From: Hydrangea macrophylla
Lineage: Eukaryota; Streptophyta; Magnoliopsida; Cornales; Hydrangeaceae
Length of the DNA stretch: 64,000 nucleotides
Reading direction: 5' to 3'
NCBI GenBank assembly: GCA_033977485.1
Contig: CM066983.1
Span: 105,647,080-105,711,079 of the forward strand
Below, one piece after another: positions 43,208 through 54,665 of this stretch; within the stretch, counting starts at the first letter, position 1; each line of letters starts with the position of its first letter. The translations under genes were made by a program, and so were the position numbers. The notes beneath the pieces are model-generated. The model ran no database searches. It was not told the origin of the DNA and saw only the letters and a list, made by a program, of their open reading frames with translations.

Positions 43208-43940
43208 AAAAATATTATCTATTTTAATTTATTTATTAGCTGAAAGTAGAAGTCAAAACAGCTGTAACAGTTCGAATATAAAAACAACTCTACGTGATGA
43301 ACATAATGACCTAACTCCATAGTTTATGATGAGATATTATGAATAATATTACAAAATAAAACAAGCATATAAATCAACTTCACTTGGCCGGTGAAGGCTG
43401 AAAACTGAATGACAAAACAAATTTTATTTTGGTAATCATATATACAATAAAACATGAAAATATATCATTGGAAAGTTTATTAAAAAGAAAAAGAGGACGA
43501 ACCCCTTTTCATAACAGAGGATATGAGCAATAGACAAAACAAATAAATAAAAAATAATAATAATAAATAAATTAAGGAAGAAGAAAGAGAAAGAAGATTA
43601 CATATGCAACACATATAATATCACAAAAGCTGAGGTGGACTGAACTATGCAACGAATGGAGAACAAAGGACAAAACAGTATTATGTAAACACGAGCAGAA
43701 TAACTTTGGACTTTGGACAACCAGCTAAGGCACCACCCTCACCACACATCACAACTTCTTATTCAAATGGGGGTAAGTTACCTTTTATTGTGTTTGATTG
43801 ACATGCAAAGGACCGTTTGGTAACTTTTTGCTTTTGAGAAAGTAGCGCGCTTCTGGCCAATTGTAATGCTTCATTTGGTACTGAAGTGGCTTGTTCTCAT
43901 GGTACATGTACCAATATTGGTATAGTTTTTCTATATATAT

Positions 43941-44120
43941 AGACAGTCAGGCTCTAAAGAGGGCCTCCTCTGTTTAAAGTGAGACTCTCTGTTTTGGTCG
44001 TTAGATTATATTTAAAAACTGTAAAATGACAAAACTGTCCTTAATGAAAACATAATCTGATGGCCAAAATAGAGACACTCTCTTTAATAAAAAGAGGGCG
44101 CCCTCTTTAGAGAATTTTCG
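43941..44120. mobile_element. MITE of the CAGTCAGGCTC family
   Basis: CAGTCAGGCTCTAAAGAGGGC at the left pairs with GCCCTCTTTAGAGAATTTTCG at the right. The inner arms TTTTGGTCGTTAGATTAT and ATAATCTGATGGCCAAAA also pair. Related copies are at 31589 and 53353. Confidence 0.7.
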
Positions 44121-44487
44121 TATACATAGATGGAGAAAAAAAAGCCAAAAAATGATTACAGATGGAGATAAAAACATTATAGCTAGACATATTAATATGC
44201 TATAAAAGTTGAGGAGCTTAGAGTCCGTCGATCACCTTTCAACTCCTATGCTGATCAGGTCTAAAACACAATTTCCAACATAAAAGCAAAAGCACTAGTA
44301 TGACTTGCTTTTGTGAAGAGTAAAATCTGTATTAGAATGACTCTTTGAAATAAGTTGACATGAAGATGATTATGTAATTACAATTTGTAAGAATGCATTT
44401 CGAAGTTATCATTCCAAACATATCCTAAATTTCTGCGTAGATTCACATATATGTTTTGGACTTGACTCACAATATTGGTTTCCCAAA

Positions 44488-44654
44488 GAGTAATGCTAGG
44501 TACACCAGTTTGAGACACCTGGCTAAACAGTATACATGTCGATGTGTCAATGAAGATTTCGAAATAAAATTTAATTTGAAGTACTTTTGTTTTCTAATTA
44601 AAGAAATGCACATTAGCGTTTGGGAGTCCCAAACTAGTGTACCTAGCATTATTC
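44488..44654. mobile_element. MULE-type MITE
   Basis: GAGTAATGCTAGGTACACCAG pairs with CTAGTGTACCTAGCATTATTC. Flanks TTTCCCAAA and CTTTCCAAA are a 9-base duplication with two changes. The ends match the family at 16533 and 13008, but the interior differs. Confidence 0.75.
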
Positions 44655-44802
44655 CTTTCCAAACAATTTCATTATTGAATTTGAATTTATATAATCCCTT
44701 ATAACCTCCAAAAGCTAGAGAGTCATTGACAAAAGGGGCCAAAGGGCCCAATATAGGTCACCCGTGTCTCTCAGCCTTATTAGAGAGAGAACTTCTAGAA
44801 CG

Positions 44803-44955
44803 ATTTCCTTTTGGGACTCCCTGCGGACTTAATTTGTCATTTATAGCAAAAAAAAAAAAAAAAAGTTTCCAATGCAACTGTTTTGCATTAAAAACTATTT
44901 TTCTTACCATAAATGACAAATTAAATCTAAGAAAATCCCAAAAGGGAGCTCCCCA
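44803..44955. mobile_element. Hairpin element with A-tract centre
   Basis: CTTTTGGGACTCCCTGCGG / AAAATCCCAAAAGGGAG and TAATTTGTCATTTATAG / ATAAATGACAAATTAAAT form inverted arms around an A tract and the small palindrome AATGCA...TGCATT. No target duplication was fixed. Confidence 0.5.
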
Positions 44956-45129
44956 AGTTTTTCCTATTCGGAATATAAAATGAGGGCACATTGACCTAAG
45001 AGCATAAAGGCACCCAGTTCAAGGAACAAAAACTGGTGAACCATGAGAATTATATCTACATATTAGTACACTATTTTTAATATTTTATATGCAATAATAA
45101 CAGCTATAACTGAATACTCCTATTATAAA

Positions 45130-45294
45130 CAACGTTAGGGGCACACTCATCCACACTCAAAAAGTATCTACTATGAGATGGATTAATAAGAAGAGACTGA
45201 CAATGAACCCTACAGTTTCTGTCTCTCTTCTTATTGATCCACCTCAAAATGTGAATACTTTTTTAATATGATGGGTGTGGCTCAAATATTATTC
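45130..45294. mobile_element. MULE-type MITE with perfect 9-base duplication
   Basis: CAACGTTAGGGGCACACTCATC and its partner (GATGGGTGTGGCTCAAATATTATTC) define the ends, and TATTATAAA flanks exactly (45121-45129 and 45295-45303). The inner arms carry AATAAGAAGAGA / TCTCTTCTTATT. Confidence 0.85.
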
Positions 45295-46074
45295 TATTAT
45301 AAAAGCACAGCGACTTAAGAGGGTGGGCAGCTGGGCATAGGTCCCTCGTGCCTCAAATGAAATATTCTAAGGGCGCAGTGACTGTGAGCTAAGTTTAAAG
45401 GGCACTTTGGTTTGGGAACTGGTTAGGGGACAAGGTAAGGAACAAAGACTCGTTAGACTGTGAGAATAATTTCAATAATGATAGGGCCTTTATTTAAAAC
45501 TGTTTATTTGTTGGGGGGCACTTGGTGTTACCCTAATGAATCCAAATACAAAGGGCCTAACTACAAACATGTATTTGATATCCTAGATTCTATATGCATT
45601 TAAAATTAATTGGGTTTTGTAATAAAAAAATAATAAGTGGGTTTTAGTAGACTTATGGATACGATTATCAAATGGTACACGCACGTTTGTAAAGTAAATG
45701 TATTACTATAGTTATGCAATTATGTATTAAATGTTTAGGTCAACGGCTTTTTAATGCATGGATAATCTTGTTTCTATGTTTGGGGTTATGGAAGATGAAT
45801 CTAACATTTTCATCACAACGTAATGTATACCATTTTTTTTTCGTGAATATTGATAATGTCAAATGTATAAATTATAGTAACGCATAAGTGGTTTAATCAC
45901 CAAATGTAGGGGTCTGTTTGAAAATTTTTAAAATATGATCACCTTCAGTCCAAGTTTTTTACTTACTATCTATTTTTTTTTTTTAGAATTAATGTTATGT
46001 TAATTTGATAAAGAACTAATTTTAAAAGCACTACACCAAAAAGGGCAAATTGGCACCCTTTCGCGAATTTAATC

Positions 46075-46174
46075 TGGCACTGTTTTAAACAGTGCCAAAA
46101 TTTGGCACGATTTTAGGCCAATCTGGCACTGCTTAAAACAGTGCCAAATCTGAAACTGTTTCAAACAGTGCCAG
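46075..46174 (+). repeat. Left subterminal palindromes of the CACTA element
   Basis: Near-perfect palindromes TGGCACTG-TTTTAAA-CAGTGCCA (46075-46097), TGGCACTGCTT...CAGTGCCA (about 46124-46146) and a decayed third (about 46153-46174). In En/Spm such motifs are bound by TNPA. Confidence 0.88.
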
Positions 46175-46325
46175 TTTGAAAATTTTAAGGTGCCAAACAA
46201 ATCCCAAAATTTTTCCCCCCAATTTGGGCGTTGACTGAATATAACTATGCTTTTACCAACCAAAAAAAAAAAAAAAAAAGAAAAGAAAAAAATAAAACAA
46301 AACCCCCAAATTTTTTCCCTCTCAG

Positions 46326-46366
<41 letters not shown>

Positions 46367-46508
46367 CAGAGAACCCTAAGAAAACCCCCAAATCATTTTC
46401 CCCAAATGTGACCCTCGCCACCATTGCCCGCCGACATACTCACCCCACCACCGCCGACGACACCTCCGCCGATGACACCCGTGCTGCCGCCGCCTGCATC
46501 TCCGACGG

Positions 46509-46543
<35 letters not shown>

Positions 46544-46978
46544 CTCTAAGGTAACTGATCTTGCTCTTGTTTTGTTTTATTTTTCTTTTCTTTTTTTTTT
46601 TTTTCTGGTAAGCAACAAACAACAAGTTCTGTTGGCACAATCTTGAATGTTTTGGCTTCACAAATCTTGGGTTTCGTTGAAGATTTTCTGGTTTAAAGGC
46701 AGCTTGACATTTTGATTTTGTTATTGTTTGATTTTCTGCCTTGAAACAAATTACAACCACTCACTAGCTCTCTACCTCTAAAACCAGTCTCATTGCAGAC
46801 TTGTTATGTTCTTTCTTGGTTTAAAAACAGAGACAAAAACAGAGTTTGAAGGGACAGTAATTAACAGGGCTTGGTACCCCAAACCCATCTCAAATTTGGG
46901 CACACCAAAAAAAGTCTTAGTGGAGAAAAGTTGTACGAGATGTGAGTACAAATGATATGTGCTTGTGTATGTATATAT

Positions 46979-47013
<35 letters not shown>

Positions 47014-47321
47014 GGTATTGGGGTTCACATGTTATTGCCACCAAATTTGGTTTTTCTTTCTGACATGAGTTGGGGTAAAATCTTGGATGGATTTGGGAAA
47101 CGGTGGAATGTGAAGGGGTGGGGTTTTTGGGTTTCTCATTTGTTTTGTTAAGGAAATCAAATTTGTAATATCATATGATTTCTTTATGAAAAATGTTTTT
47201 CTAGTATTTATTGTCAGTGTGTCACGGTGTATGGTAATAAACAATTGACAACACTTGGGGAATTTTTAAGATTATTAATAGTATCTTGTGCGTTCCAAAA
47301 AAAAATGGGGCTCTGCGTGAA

Positions 47322-47427
47322 AATTTATGTTTAGGCCCCTCTCAACTTATGTTTAGGCCCTTCTCAATTTATGTTTAGGCCCCTCTCAATTTATGTTTAG
47401 GCCCCCCTCAACTTATGTTTAGGCCCT
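47322..47427 (+). repeat. Five 22-base tandem repeats inside the CACTA element
   Basis: Unit AAYTTATGTTTAGGCCCCTC is repeated five times with one- or two-base variants, ending GGCCCTAC. A related phrase (AACTTATGTTTAAGCC) occurs once near 51152, outside the element. Confidence 0.88.
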
Positions 47428-47803
47428 ACAGGGTGTTTCTGTTGTATATTAAGAAATTGAATCACATATGATTAATATTTCCCCTATTTTCTTTTCCTCC
47501 CTCTCTTTAAGGGTTTTTATTCTATGTTTCCTGTGTTTTTCTCTATGTGGCCTGTATTTCCCAATACATGTCCTTGTTTACCCTAGTTGCTTTTTTTTAT
47601 TTAAAATATAAATTATTGTTGGGCGGTGGGGGAATCATGAAAGCATGCTACCATTTCATCAGTGTAAATTCCCCATATATTTTTTTTTTACTATTTTAAG
47701 CTCTTTAACATGGAGTATATTTAGGGCACATGTTAATAGAACCCTAAAAATTGAGGTGATCAGAATGTAATTGTAATAACACCACGCCATTGCACATACA
47801 TAG

Positions 47804-48860
47804 CTTGAAAAGTTGGTAGGTGATGATGTTACCAAGTGGAAGGAGTTAGTCCCAGTAAATACTAGAAGTGAGGATTGGGAGCAATTTTGTGATCATGAGG
47901 CTACAGAATCCCAAAAGGATATAAGAAAGCGGAATAAAGCTATAAAAGTAAGTTGCCCGACAAAGACCACTCATAATACGGGTCGTGATGGTTATGCTCG
48001 GCGTGCAGAAAAGTGGAAAGCGGAGCATGGCCGCTACCCTAATCGTGCTGAATTGTGGTTGTATACCCATAAACTGAAAGATGGATGTTATGCACCTCAT
48101 GACAAAGAATTTGCAGTAAGTTCAATTGCAAATGTAATGTTTTTTTTCTTTTGCCCCAAACATGATAGAATGTTCATTAAAATGTCTCTATATGCAGGAT
48201 AAGGTTGAAATGCTTCTAAAGTTGTTTCAAGAGAGCGGTGAGGAGGAGTCATTGGATAGTGGTCCCATCTTTGACACCTTTGGAACAGAGACAAGAGGGG
48301 GAGTTCGTTGTGTTGGGTCTACAATTTCAAAGAAAGCTATGATGGCTTCCGCATTTGCACGAGAAATGCTTAAAGAAGTCAACACCGATCACGATGACTG
48401 GAGGGGGAAGGTAGATAGCCTCAAAAAAGAGATGGAGTCATTGAAGTCCACGGTAATAGATTTTGTAAAAGATTTCAAGAGCGGAAAATTCATGTTTGGT
48501 AGCCACGACATTCACACAACTCATACAACAAGTGTTGCAACTCCCACAAGTGCCACACCTACCTCTACACCTCAGTTTTCTAGTGCTGATGAGTTAGTTC
48601 CATGCAAAATACTATCTTATTTGGGTGAGCTTTGTGGTTATGGTAGGAAAACGCAGCTCAACGCTGTCCTTTTAGTTCACGGCCATCGCTTGAAACCGAG
48701 AGAAGTGCGTGTTATTCTTGACAAGATCATAATGCATGATTGTCTGCTTTGGGGAGGTAAACAATCCTCTTGTAGCACATTGGGAGATGTGGGTGTAGGT
48801 GGATTTTTGTTTTGGCACGATGACCTACTCCCTCCCCACGACGACATTGATCAAGAATGA
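47804..48860 (+). CDS. TNPA-like protein of the CACTA element (two visible exons)
   Basis: Two exons are supported: about 47804-48115 and 48198-48860, joined at GCA|GTAAGT and TATGCAG|GAT with the frame kept. The first encodes an Arg/Lys-rich region with KAEHGRYPNRAELWLYTHK, typical of plant En/Spm 'transposase_24' (TNPA-type) proteins. The second continues with SKKAMMASAFAREM, a coiled-coil stretch near KKEMESLK, a Thr/Ser-rich linker and a C-terminal LNAVLLVHGHRLKPREV domain. The N-terminal exon or start is not clear: a weak acceptor precedes 47804, and a GC-rich, CT-flanked segment ending TAAGGTAACT at about 46550 may be an untranslated first exon. TNPA-like proteins bind subterminal motifs and help TNPD. 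No break is seen in the two exons. Confidence 0.78.
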
Positions 48861-48871
48861 AGCAGTTAATT

Positions 48872-48979
48872 TGTGTTAGAAACTTTATTTTGGATTCTTA
48901 AGGTTGTATTTGTGTTAGGAACTTTATTTTGGATTCTTATGGTTGTATTTTGTGTTAGGAACTTTATTTTGGATTATAT
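48872..48979 (+). repeat. Three 39-40-base tandem repeats 3' of the TNPA-like gene
   Basis: TGTGTTAGGAACTTTATTTT starts at 48872, 48911 and 48951, beginning 12 bases after the stop codon. It probably lies in the 3' untranslated region. The 66-codon frame over it is a repeat translation. Confidence 0.85.
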
Positions 48980-49164
48980 GTTGGTTTATTATGTTTTGTA
49001 TACACTATATGTTGGATTGTTATGTTTTTATTTTCTATTGGGGATTTATTATATATTGATTGCTACTTTGTAGTTGTGATTATATTTTTGAAACAGGCGT
49101 AATTGGTATTTTATAAATTGGTGCTATGATGTTGCCAAATTTTGGTTCTCCCTGAAAATAAATC

Positions 49165-49509
49165 TGGCACTGCTTAAAACAGTGCCAAAAAAAGTGCCAG
49201 ATGGAATTATTTTTTTATTTTTAAATCAAAACTGGCACTGTTTTAAACGGTGCCAAAAACGTGCCAGATTAATGTAACCGACATATACGCGTGGCGAGAC
49301 CAAATGTTGCCACGTGTCAATAAGCTTTCTTGAAATTTTGGCACTGGTTTAATCAGTGCCAAAAAAGAGTGCCAAATCTTTGATTTTGGTACCCTTTGAC
49401 CAAAATCTGGCACTGTTTTAAACAGTGCCAAAAAAATTGGATCCCCCGTTTTTGGCACTGAAAAAAACAGTGCCAGATTTGGTCAGGCACTGTTTTAAAC
49501 AGTGCCAGT
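49165..49509 (+). repeat. Right subterminal palindromes of the CACTA element
   Basis: At least six TGGCACTG...CAGTGCCA palindromes with variants (CGGTGCCA, AATCAGTGCCA, AAAAACAGTGCCA) occur, some followed by a single GTGCCAGA half-site. They are denser than on the left side. Confidence 0.88.
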
Positions 49510-51586
49510 TTAGCGTTTTTGGTGTAGTGAAGAGTTATTACTCCAGACACACAGTGATCATGTGTGCGCAATAAGTGGATATCAATCAAACACTTGAATT
49601 TATAAAATCATATCACTCATGAATCACAGAACATATATATGCTTTATTTTTCCAAATAGTCTCATACGGTGTGTTCAAAGCAACATTTTCGAAATGCACT
49701 CGGGGCCACCAACAATTATTCCATTATTCTCTGCACGTTTAACTTTTTTTTAGAGACACATTCTAATTTTGTTTACCAAAAAAAAAAAAAGAGTTATCCT
49801 ATTTGATTTGGGTTCTAAAGTTTGAGGTGTGATTTCATATATTGAGAGGTGATCAGTTTAGAGTTGTTGACAGAATTCTATGCTTCTCTTCTATTTTCTT
49901 TTTTTGCTAATCCAAATTCCATGGTTTTCGATCAACTTCTAATTAAAGTGAATAACTTTGGGCAATCACGCTTCTATCACGTCCTGAAGTATATTAATTA
50001 TAACGACAAAACTTTACAAGAAAAAAAAATTAATCCCTATTTTACATACAACATTACTTAATTACTTGAAATGTACAAGTAATTACTTAAATATTGAGTA
50101 ATTATTTAATTACTCAATATGTGTAACAACATCTATAATTAAATTTACCAAAACAAATTTTGTTTTTCCTGAGTTTCTCAAATAGACTAGTAGGACAGAC
50201 ATCCATGGAGGAACAATGTCAACAAAATGATGACCTTTTCATCAAACAAATACAGACACGTAACTTACTTATATCATTGGTAAGCATTTTTTTTTTTTGA
50301 CATTTTCCATGTCAACAAGTATTAATTATCTAATATTTCCAAGTCACACAACTATATTAGATGTTAAGGTCAGAATTTATTGCCTGGTCGGCTCGTTTTG
50401 ACGTAGTCATTAGCAAAAAGTCATACAAATTGTACATGAAACGCTGATATGTGAAGAACCAATAGACTAATTAACTTTAATTAGACAAATAGCTAGACAT
50501 GTTCCAATTCGACAACATTTTCTTATTTTGCTGAGGAAAAAAAAAAAAACATGTTCCAATTGTTTGAGGGTATTTTGGTAACTTTCAATATTACCCAGGC
50601 CGGTAATCCTAATTTTATGTTATTTAATAATGGCTATCATTGTTCTTTGTAATCTCTTTCTGATTTTGAGAATGGTGAAAATGTCAGCAGTAAAGTATAG
50701 TGTTCTTGTGTGCGTTTTTTAGATAATATTTTTTTGTACATCAAAAATGTTGGAACGAGAAATTCTCTTATGTGACAGTTACACTTATGTGAATTTTACT
50801 ATAATTTAAGTATATTGTGATTTCTTACTGTTCCCATAACAACACAGACATTCAGTGGTAATCACACGGAATAATTTACACTCGTTCCTAAAACCATAGG
50901 TAGGTATGACACAAAGTCTATTGTTATTCAACCAAGACATTAAAGCTCGCTTTCAAGTCCATTAAGACGCCTAGCCTAGTACTATGTGTAACACATAAAT
51001 TCCAATAATGGGTCAAAAATGGTGTGACAAGCATGGGCGGAAGTACTAAACACTAGGGATTCTTTTTGAGATTTTAAAAATTAAAATTTTATTTTAAATT
51101 TTTTTTGTATTTTATATTTAGGTTCTTCTTAATTGTGTTTAGGTCCCCCCTTAACTTATGTTTAAGCCTCCCAAAGGTGTCTAAGGCTCAATTTAATACC
51201 ACCAATTATATGTATATTGATATACAAGTATATACAACACAAAGGAAAGACACCTAAAATTTTGAAAATTATACTTTTACTGTGAGAATTTTATACATTT
51301 TAAAAATAGGTCCCCCTAGAATTTTAAAACACACTATACAATATTTACGTGTCTCCCAAATAAACTCACATTATAAACATATCCTAAAAAAAATTACAAT
51401 TATATACAAGTAGACTCTAAAAAAACTGTCAATTATATATAAATAAATCCCAAAAAAATCGCCTCGAAAAACTCCCGTATATCTTAGGCTCCATGATCAA
51501 AATTCTTCAAGTGAATTACCATATGGTTTTATACGCTATGTACTTATGGTAGCAGTACCTTATAACCAAGGGCGAAACAAAGAAAG

Positions 51587-51722
51587 GGTCTTATAGTCCG
51601 TAGCAGTCCCAATTAAAGAACTTCCTCCATCTGTTTGGGAGGAGGATCCTCAAGGGGTTCCGCGGCTTCTCCTATTAGTTTCATTTGTTATTTAATGAAT
51701 TACCCTTTTCTAGCAAAAAAAA
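51587..51722 (+). mobile_element. 5'-truncated non-LTR (LINE-like) insertion with 16-base duplication
   Basis: GGCGAAACAAAGAAAG occurs at 51571-51586 and again at 51723-51738. The 136 bases between end in eight A residues after TTTTCTAGC. A long target duplication plus an A tail is the mark of target-primed reverse transcription. The insert is too short to show a coding domain, so LINE versus SINE or a processed transcript fragment is open. Confidence 0.85.
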
Positions 51723-52339
51723 GGCGAAACAAAGAAAGTGTCTTTTTTTTTTCTAAAGCTTTTTTTGTATGTAGTAATTGAGTAATGCAATGCTTTTCAA
51801 ATTTCTTTTTCAAATGATGTTATAGTGAAATCAGGTCTAATACAGTGAGACCGGTTGAATTTTGAGTGGAAGTTATTTTACTTGATCCCACTGTCACATT
51901 ATTTGGGAAACATTTTTAGGATAGAAATTCAAAAAGCATATCATTAACTCATAGGAAAAATTGGTAAAGAGGTCATTAGGACAAGTTATTTTGGAATACA
52001 AACAACTAAAATAAAACATTGGTGATAAATCCTCCATATGGTCATAGACAAAAATACCCTCATCCTCATCATCTAACCCTAATCACCATTATCACCACCC
52101 ATACCAGCTTTGGCCACAACCCCTGCCACCTCTGGCCACCACCCCTGCCACCTCTGGCGATCTCGCCTGACCTTCAGCAACCACCGCCATCTCCGGCGAC
52201 CACCACATTTCCAACATCGATCTTACCACCATCCCTGCCACTCCTAATCACCGGTGACCACCCCCATCACTCGACGACCACTACTATCACAACTGAAGAT
52301 TGCATTTTTGCTTAACAAACATGAAATTCTCGTAAGATA

Positions 52340-52570
52340 TTATCCTAAGTGAAATTTCACTTAAGATCTTTGCATCCTACCAAGCCCTAGGGCTTACAAG
52401 GAAAGTCACAGAAGGAAAAAAAAAAAACCAACTTACTAGGAATGTGGTGGTGGCTCACGGTAGTGCTGGTTGAAGATTGCCTTTTTGCTTAACATATGTG
52501 AAATTTCACTTAAGATATCTTAAGTGAATTTCTCTTAAGATAATATCTTAAGTCAAATTCACTTAAGATA
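52340..52570. repeat. Palindromic ACTTAAGAT repeats
   Basis: ACTTAAGAT and its inverse ATCTTAAGT occur many times, including the palindrome CTTAAGATATCTTAAG near 52514, and the phrase GAAATTTCACTTAAGAT appears twice. The spacing is irregular. Confidence 0.65.
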
Positions 52571-53187
52571 GTATGTACATTTTGCAACATACCTCATAGA
52601 TAGTGGTCACCGGAGTTCGTTATGGCGATAACATCCAGATTAATATCTAAATCTAAATCTCAATCACTGGTCAAGATCTAGATCTTCATCTCCGACGACC
52701 ACTGATTTTCTTACGACGTGCAGCCTGATGATCTAGATCTAGATCTAAATCTCAATCATGAGACTACATGTCGTTAGAGTTGAAGAAGATCGATGGTCGT
52801 TGAAAATGAAGAAGACAATGGAGGTGATGGTGGCGGTGGTGATGGCTCACACGCGATAGCAATGGTGGTGGTAGTGGCTTATGATGGCGGTGGTGCAGGA
52901 TCGATGGTGATGGTGGCGGCCATGGCAGGGAGGGGAGAAAAAGTTGGAAAGAGAGAGAGAGAGAAGAGAGATGGTAGTCCCCTAGGGTTCTAGGGACAAT
53001 TTTGTCTTTTATAATGAAATTTAAAATTTTAGAGGACTTTAGGATGGAAAGTTAAATTTAAGAGCTAGACTTTAGGAGGGAAAGTTTTTTAGAGTGTATT
53101 CTCGTGTGGCTTTTTGTATATAGTTTGTCCTTTAGTTCAAATTGACTAGGCCTTAGAAATATTAGACCAAGCCTCCCATTTTTATAT

Positions 53188-53283
53188 GAGTAATATTTTA
53201 GGCACAAACAAGTTTCACAAATATTTACAATAGAGTGTGTTTGTAAGTGTTTGTGAAACTTGTTTGTACTCCTAGCATTGTTG
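53188..53283. mobile_element. Short MULE-type MITE (96 bp)
   Basis: GAGTAATATTTTAGGCACAAACAAG pairs with CTTGTTTGTACTCCTAGCATTG at the other end. TTTTTATAT flanks exactly (53179-53187 and 53284-53292). Confidence 0.85.
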
Positions 53284-53352
53284 TTTTTATATAATGTCGT
53301 TAATTACGGAGTAGTTAATAGTTAGCATTTATATATATATTATATATATATA

Positions 53353-53530
53353 TAGTCAGGTTCTGGAGAGGGTGTCATTTTTAATAAAGGGAGGACTTCT
53401 GTTTTGGTCGTTAGATCGTGTTTTCATTAATGACAGTTTTGTCACTTCACAGCTTTTAAACACGATCCGACGGCCAAAACAGATGTTTTCTCTTTATTAA
53501 AGAGCGAGAGCCCTCTCTATAGAATTTTTG
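53353..53530. mobile_element. MITE of the CAGTCAGGCTC family
   Basis: GTCAGGTTCTGGAGAGGG at the left pairs with GCCCTCTCTATAGAATTTTTG at the right, and TTTTGGTCGTTAGATCGTG pairs with CACGATCCGACGGCCAAAA. Third member of the family in the window. Confidence 0.7.
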
Positions 53531-53554
53531 TATATAAATATTATATATGTGTAT

Positions 53555-53683
53555 GGGTAATGCTAGGGGCATAAACAAATCTCACTAACACTTACTAACA
53601 CACTCTATCTCTCTTAAGGGACACAAACACACTAAAGAGTATGTTAAGTATTAGTGAGATTTATTTGTGCCCAAATATTATTC
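53555..53683. mobile_element. MULE-type MITE
   Basis: GGGTAATGCTAGGGGCATAAAC pairs with the right end (TTTATTTGTGCCCAAATATTATTC). Flanks TATGTGTAT and TATATATAT could be a decayed 9-base duplication. Confidence 0.7.
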
Positions 53684-54248
53684 TATATATATATATATAT
53701 ATTTCTTACATTTCAGTTTGCCCCTCCAAACAAAAGTAGTTGTAGCTGTGCCCTTGTTCCTAATGAAACTAAGTTCATAGAATTTAAAAAATAGCAAATA
53801 AAAAAAATAAAAAATAAATTTGATGACACGAGATTGGAAAGAGACCCTACGTTAGGATGAGGCCATCGCTAAAAGTCATCCATGGTATCCCACCATTTAT
53901 AATACAAGGCAGTGTGTACATATAAATATATATAGTATATTTTATAGGAGCAGGGGGGGAAGTAGGGTAGGTTCTAGGCTAGGACCTACGCTACTCTAAG
54001 GAAAGAGGACAAGGGATTGAAGTTGAATATGTACTAGTAAGGGGTATGGAGGATGTCTCATTGTCGCTATGGTCTGACTGAATATTGTCAACTGTTTAAT
54101 TAATTAGTTTTATGGACATGGGATTCTCAAATCCGAAGCCGGTTTCTTAAAACTACCTACTGTACATTTGGAGACCCTTTCTTTTTTTGTTTCTTATTAT
54201 TATTATTATTATTATTATTTTTTAAACATTTGAGACCCTTGATTCTCC

Positions 54249-54256
54249 TATAAATA
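54249..54256 (+). promoter_or_regulatory. TATA box of the dioxygenase gene
   Basis: TATAAATA in the context CTCCTATAAATACACC. A start near 54280 would give a short leader exon with a (CT)n tract ending CCAGGCAG|GTAAGC at 54332, then a leader intron ending TTGCAG|GGC at 54644, 21 bases before the ATG. Confidence 0.72.
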
Positions 54257-54665
54257 CACCACTCGTCTTAAAACCCCCACTTGCATCTCATTATTGGGTC
54301 TCTCTCTCTCTCTCTCTTCATAAACCAGGCAGGTAAGCATAGTTACCTGCACCAACTCTCTAGCTCGATCTCTAATTCTAATGCATGCATCCTGGTTGTT
54401 TAGTATGCATCATACATTCCGATATTACAATAAATTGACACCACTTTAGTGTGTCAGGTGACTCGAGTGGTTGTAACTGGAACAGTCAAATTGGCACCAA
54501 TTAATTACCATTTAATTAGAACCGAGTGAGATATTATATATATATATATATATATATCGATCCTAAACCACCATGATACGAGTATTTTCATATTAATTCT
54601 TTGTGTGTATAACATATCTAGTGTATATATATATGTGGTTGCAGGGCACTTGTGCTATATATAAT

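Larger units (their letters stand above)
40457..46028. other. Intergenic stretch with MITEs, no gene seen
   Basis: The stretch holds an (AT)n/(AG)n tract near 40494-40542, a 13-base G run at 41519-41531, and MITEs listed separately. Short frames (for example 41856-42089 and 42325-42585) show no domain or splice context that I could support. Confidence 0.6.
46029..49529 (+). mobile_element. CACTA (En/Spm) transposon, 3.5 kb, non-autonomous
   Basis: Terminal inverted repeats CACTACACCAAAAA (46029) and TTTTTGGTGTAGTG (ending 49529) are exact, and AAG flanks both sides (46026-46028 and 49530-49532), the 3-base duplication of CACTA elements. Both subterminal regions carry many palindromic TGGCACTG...CAGTGCCA motifs. 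Inside is a TNPA-like gene but no TNPD transposase, so it depends on another copy for the catalytic protein. Confidence 0.93.
49533..54248. other. Intergenic stretch, no gene seen
   Basis: The stretch holds a LINE tail (51587-51722) and MITEs listed separately. Palindromic CTTAAGATATCTTAAG sequence lies at about 52340-52570. The region 52020-52990 has a CCACC-rich left part and a GGTGG-rich right part, so open frames at 52019-52315 (Pro/His-rich) and 52793-52993 (Gly/Val-rich) look like low-complexity arms of a foldback sequence, not genes. A TAAATCCCAAAAAAATCGCC fragment near 51440 belongs to the dispersed family. Confidence 0.6.

Noticed and set aside
52019..52315. Pro/His-rich 98-codon frame resembling a proline-rich protein
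   Set aside because: Low complexity, no signal peptide, and mirrored by a GGTGG-rich arm near 52.8 kb.
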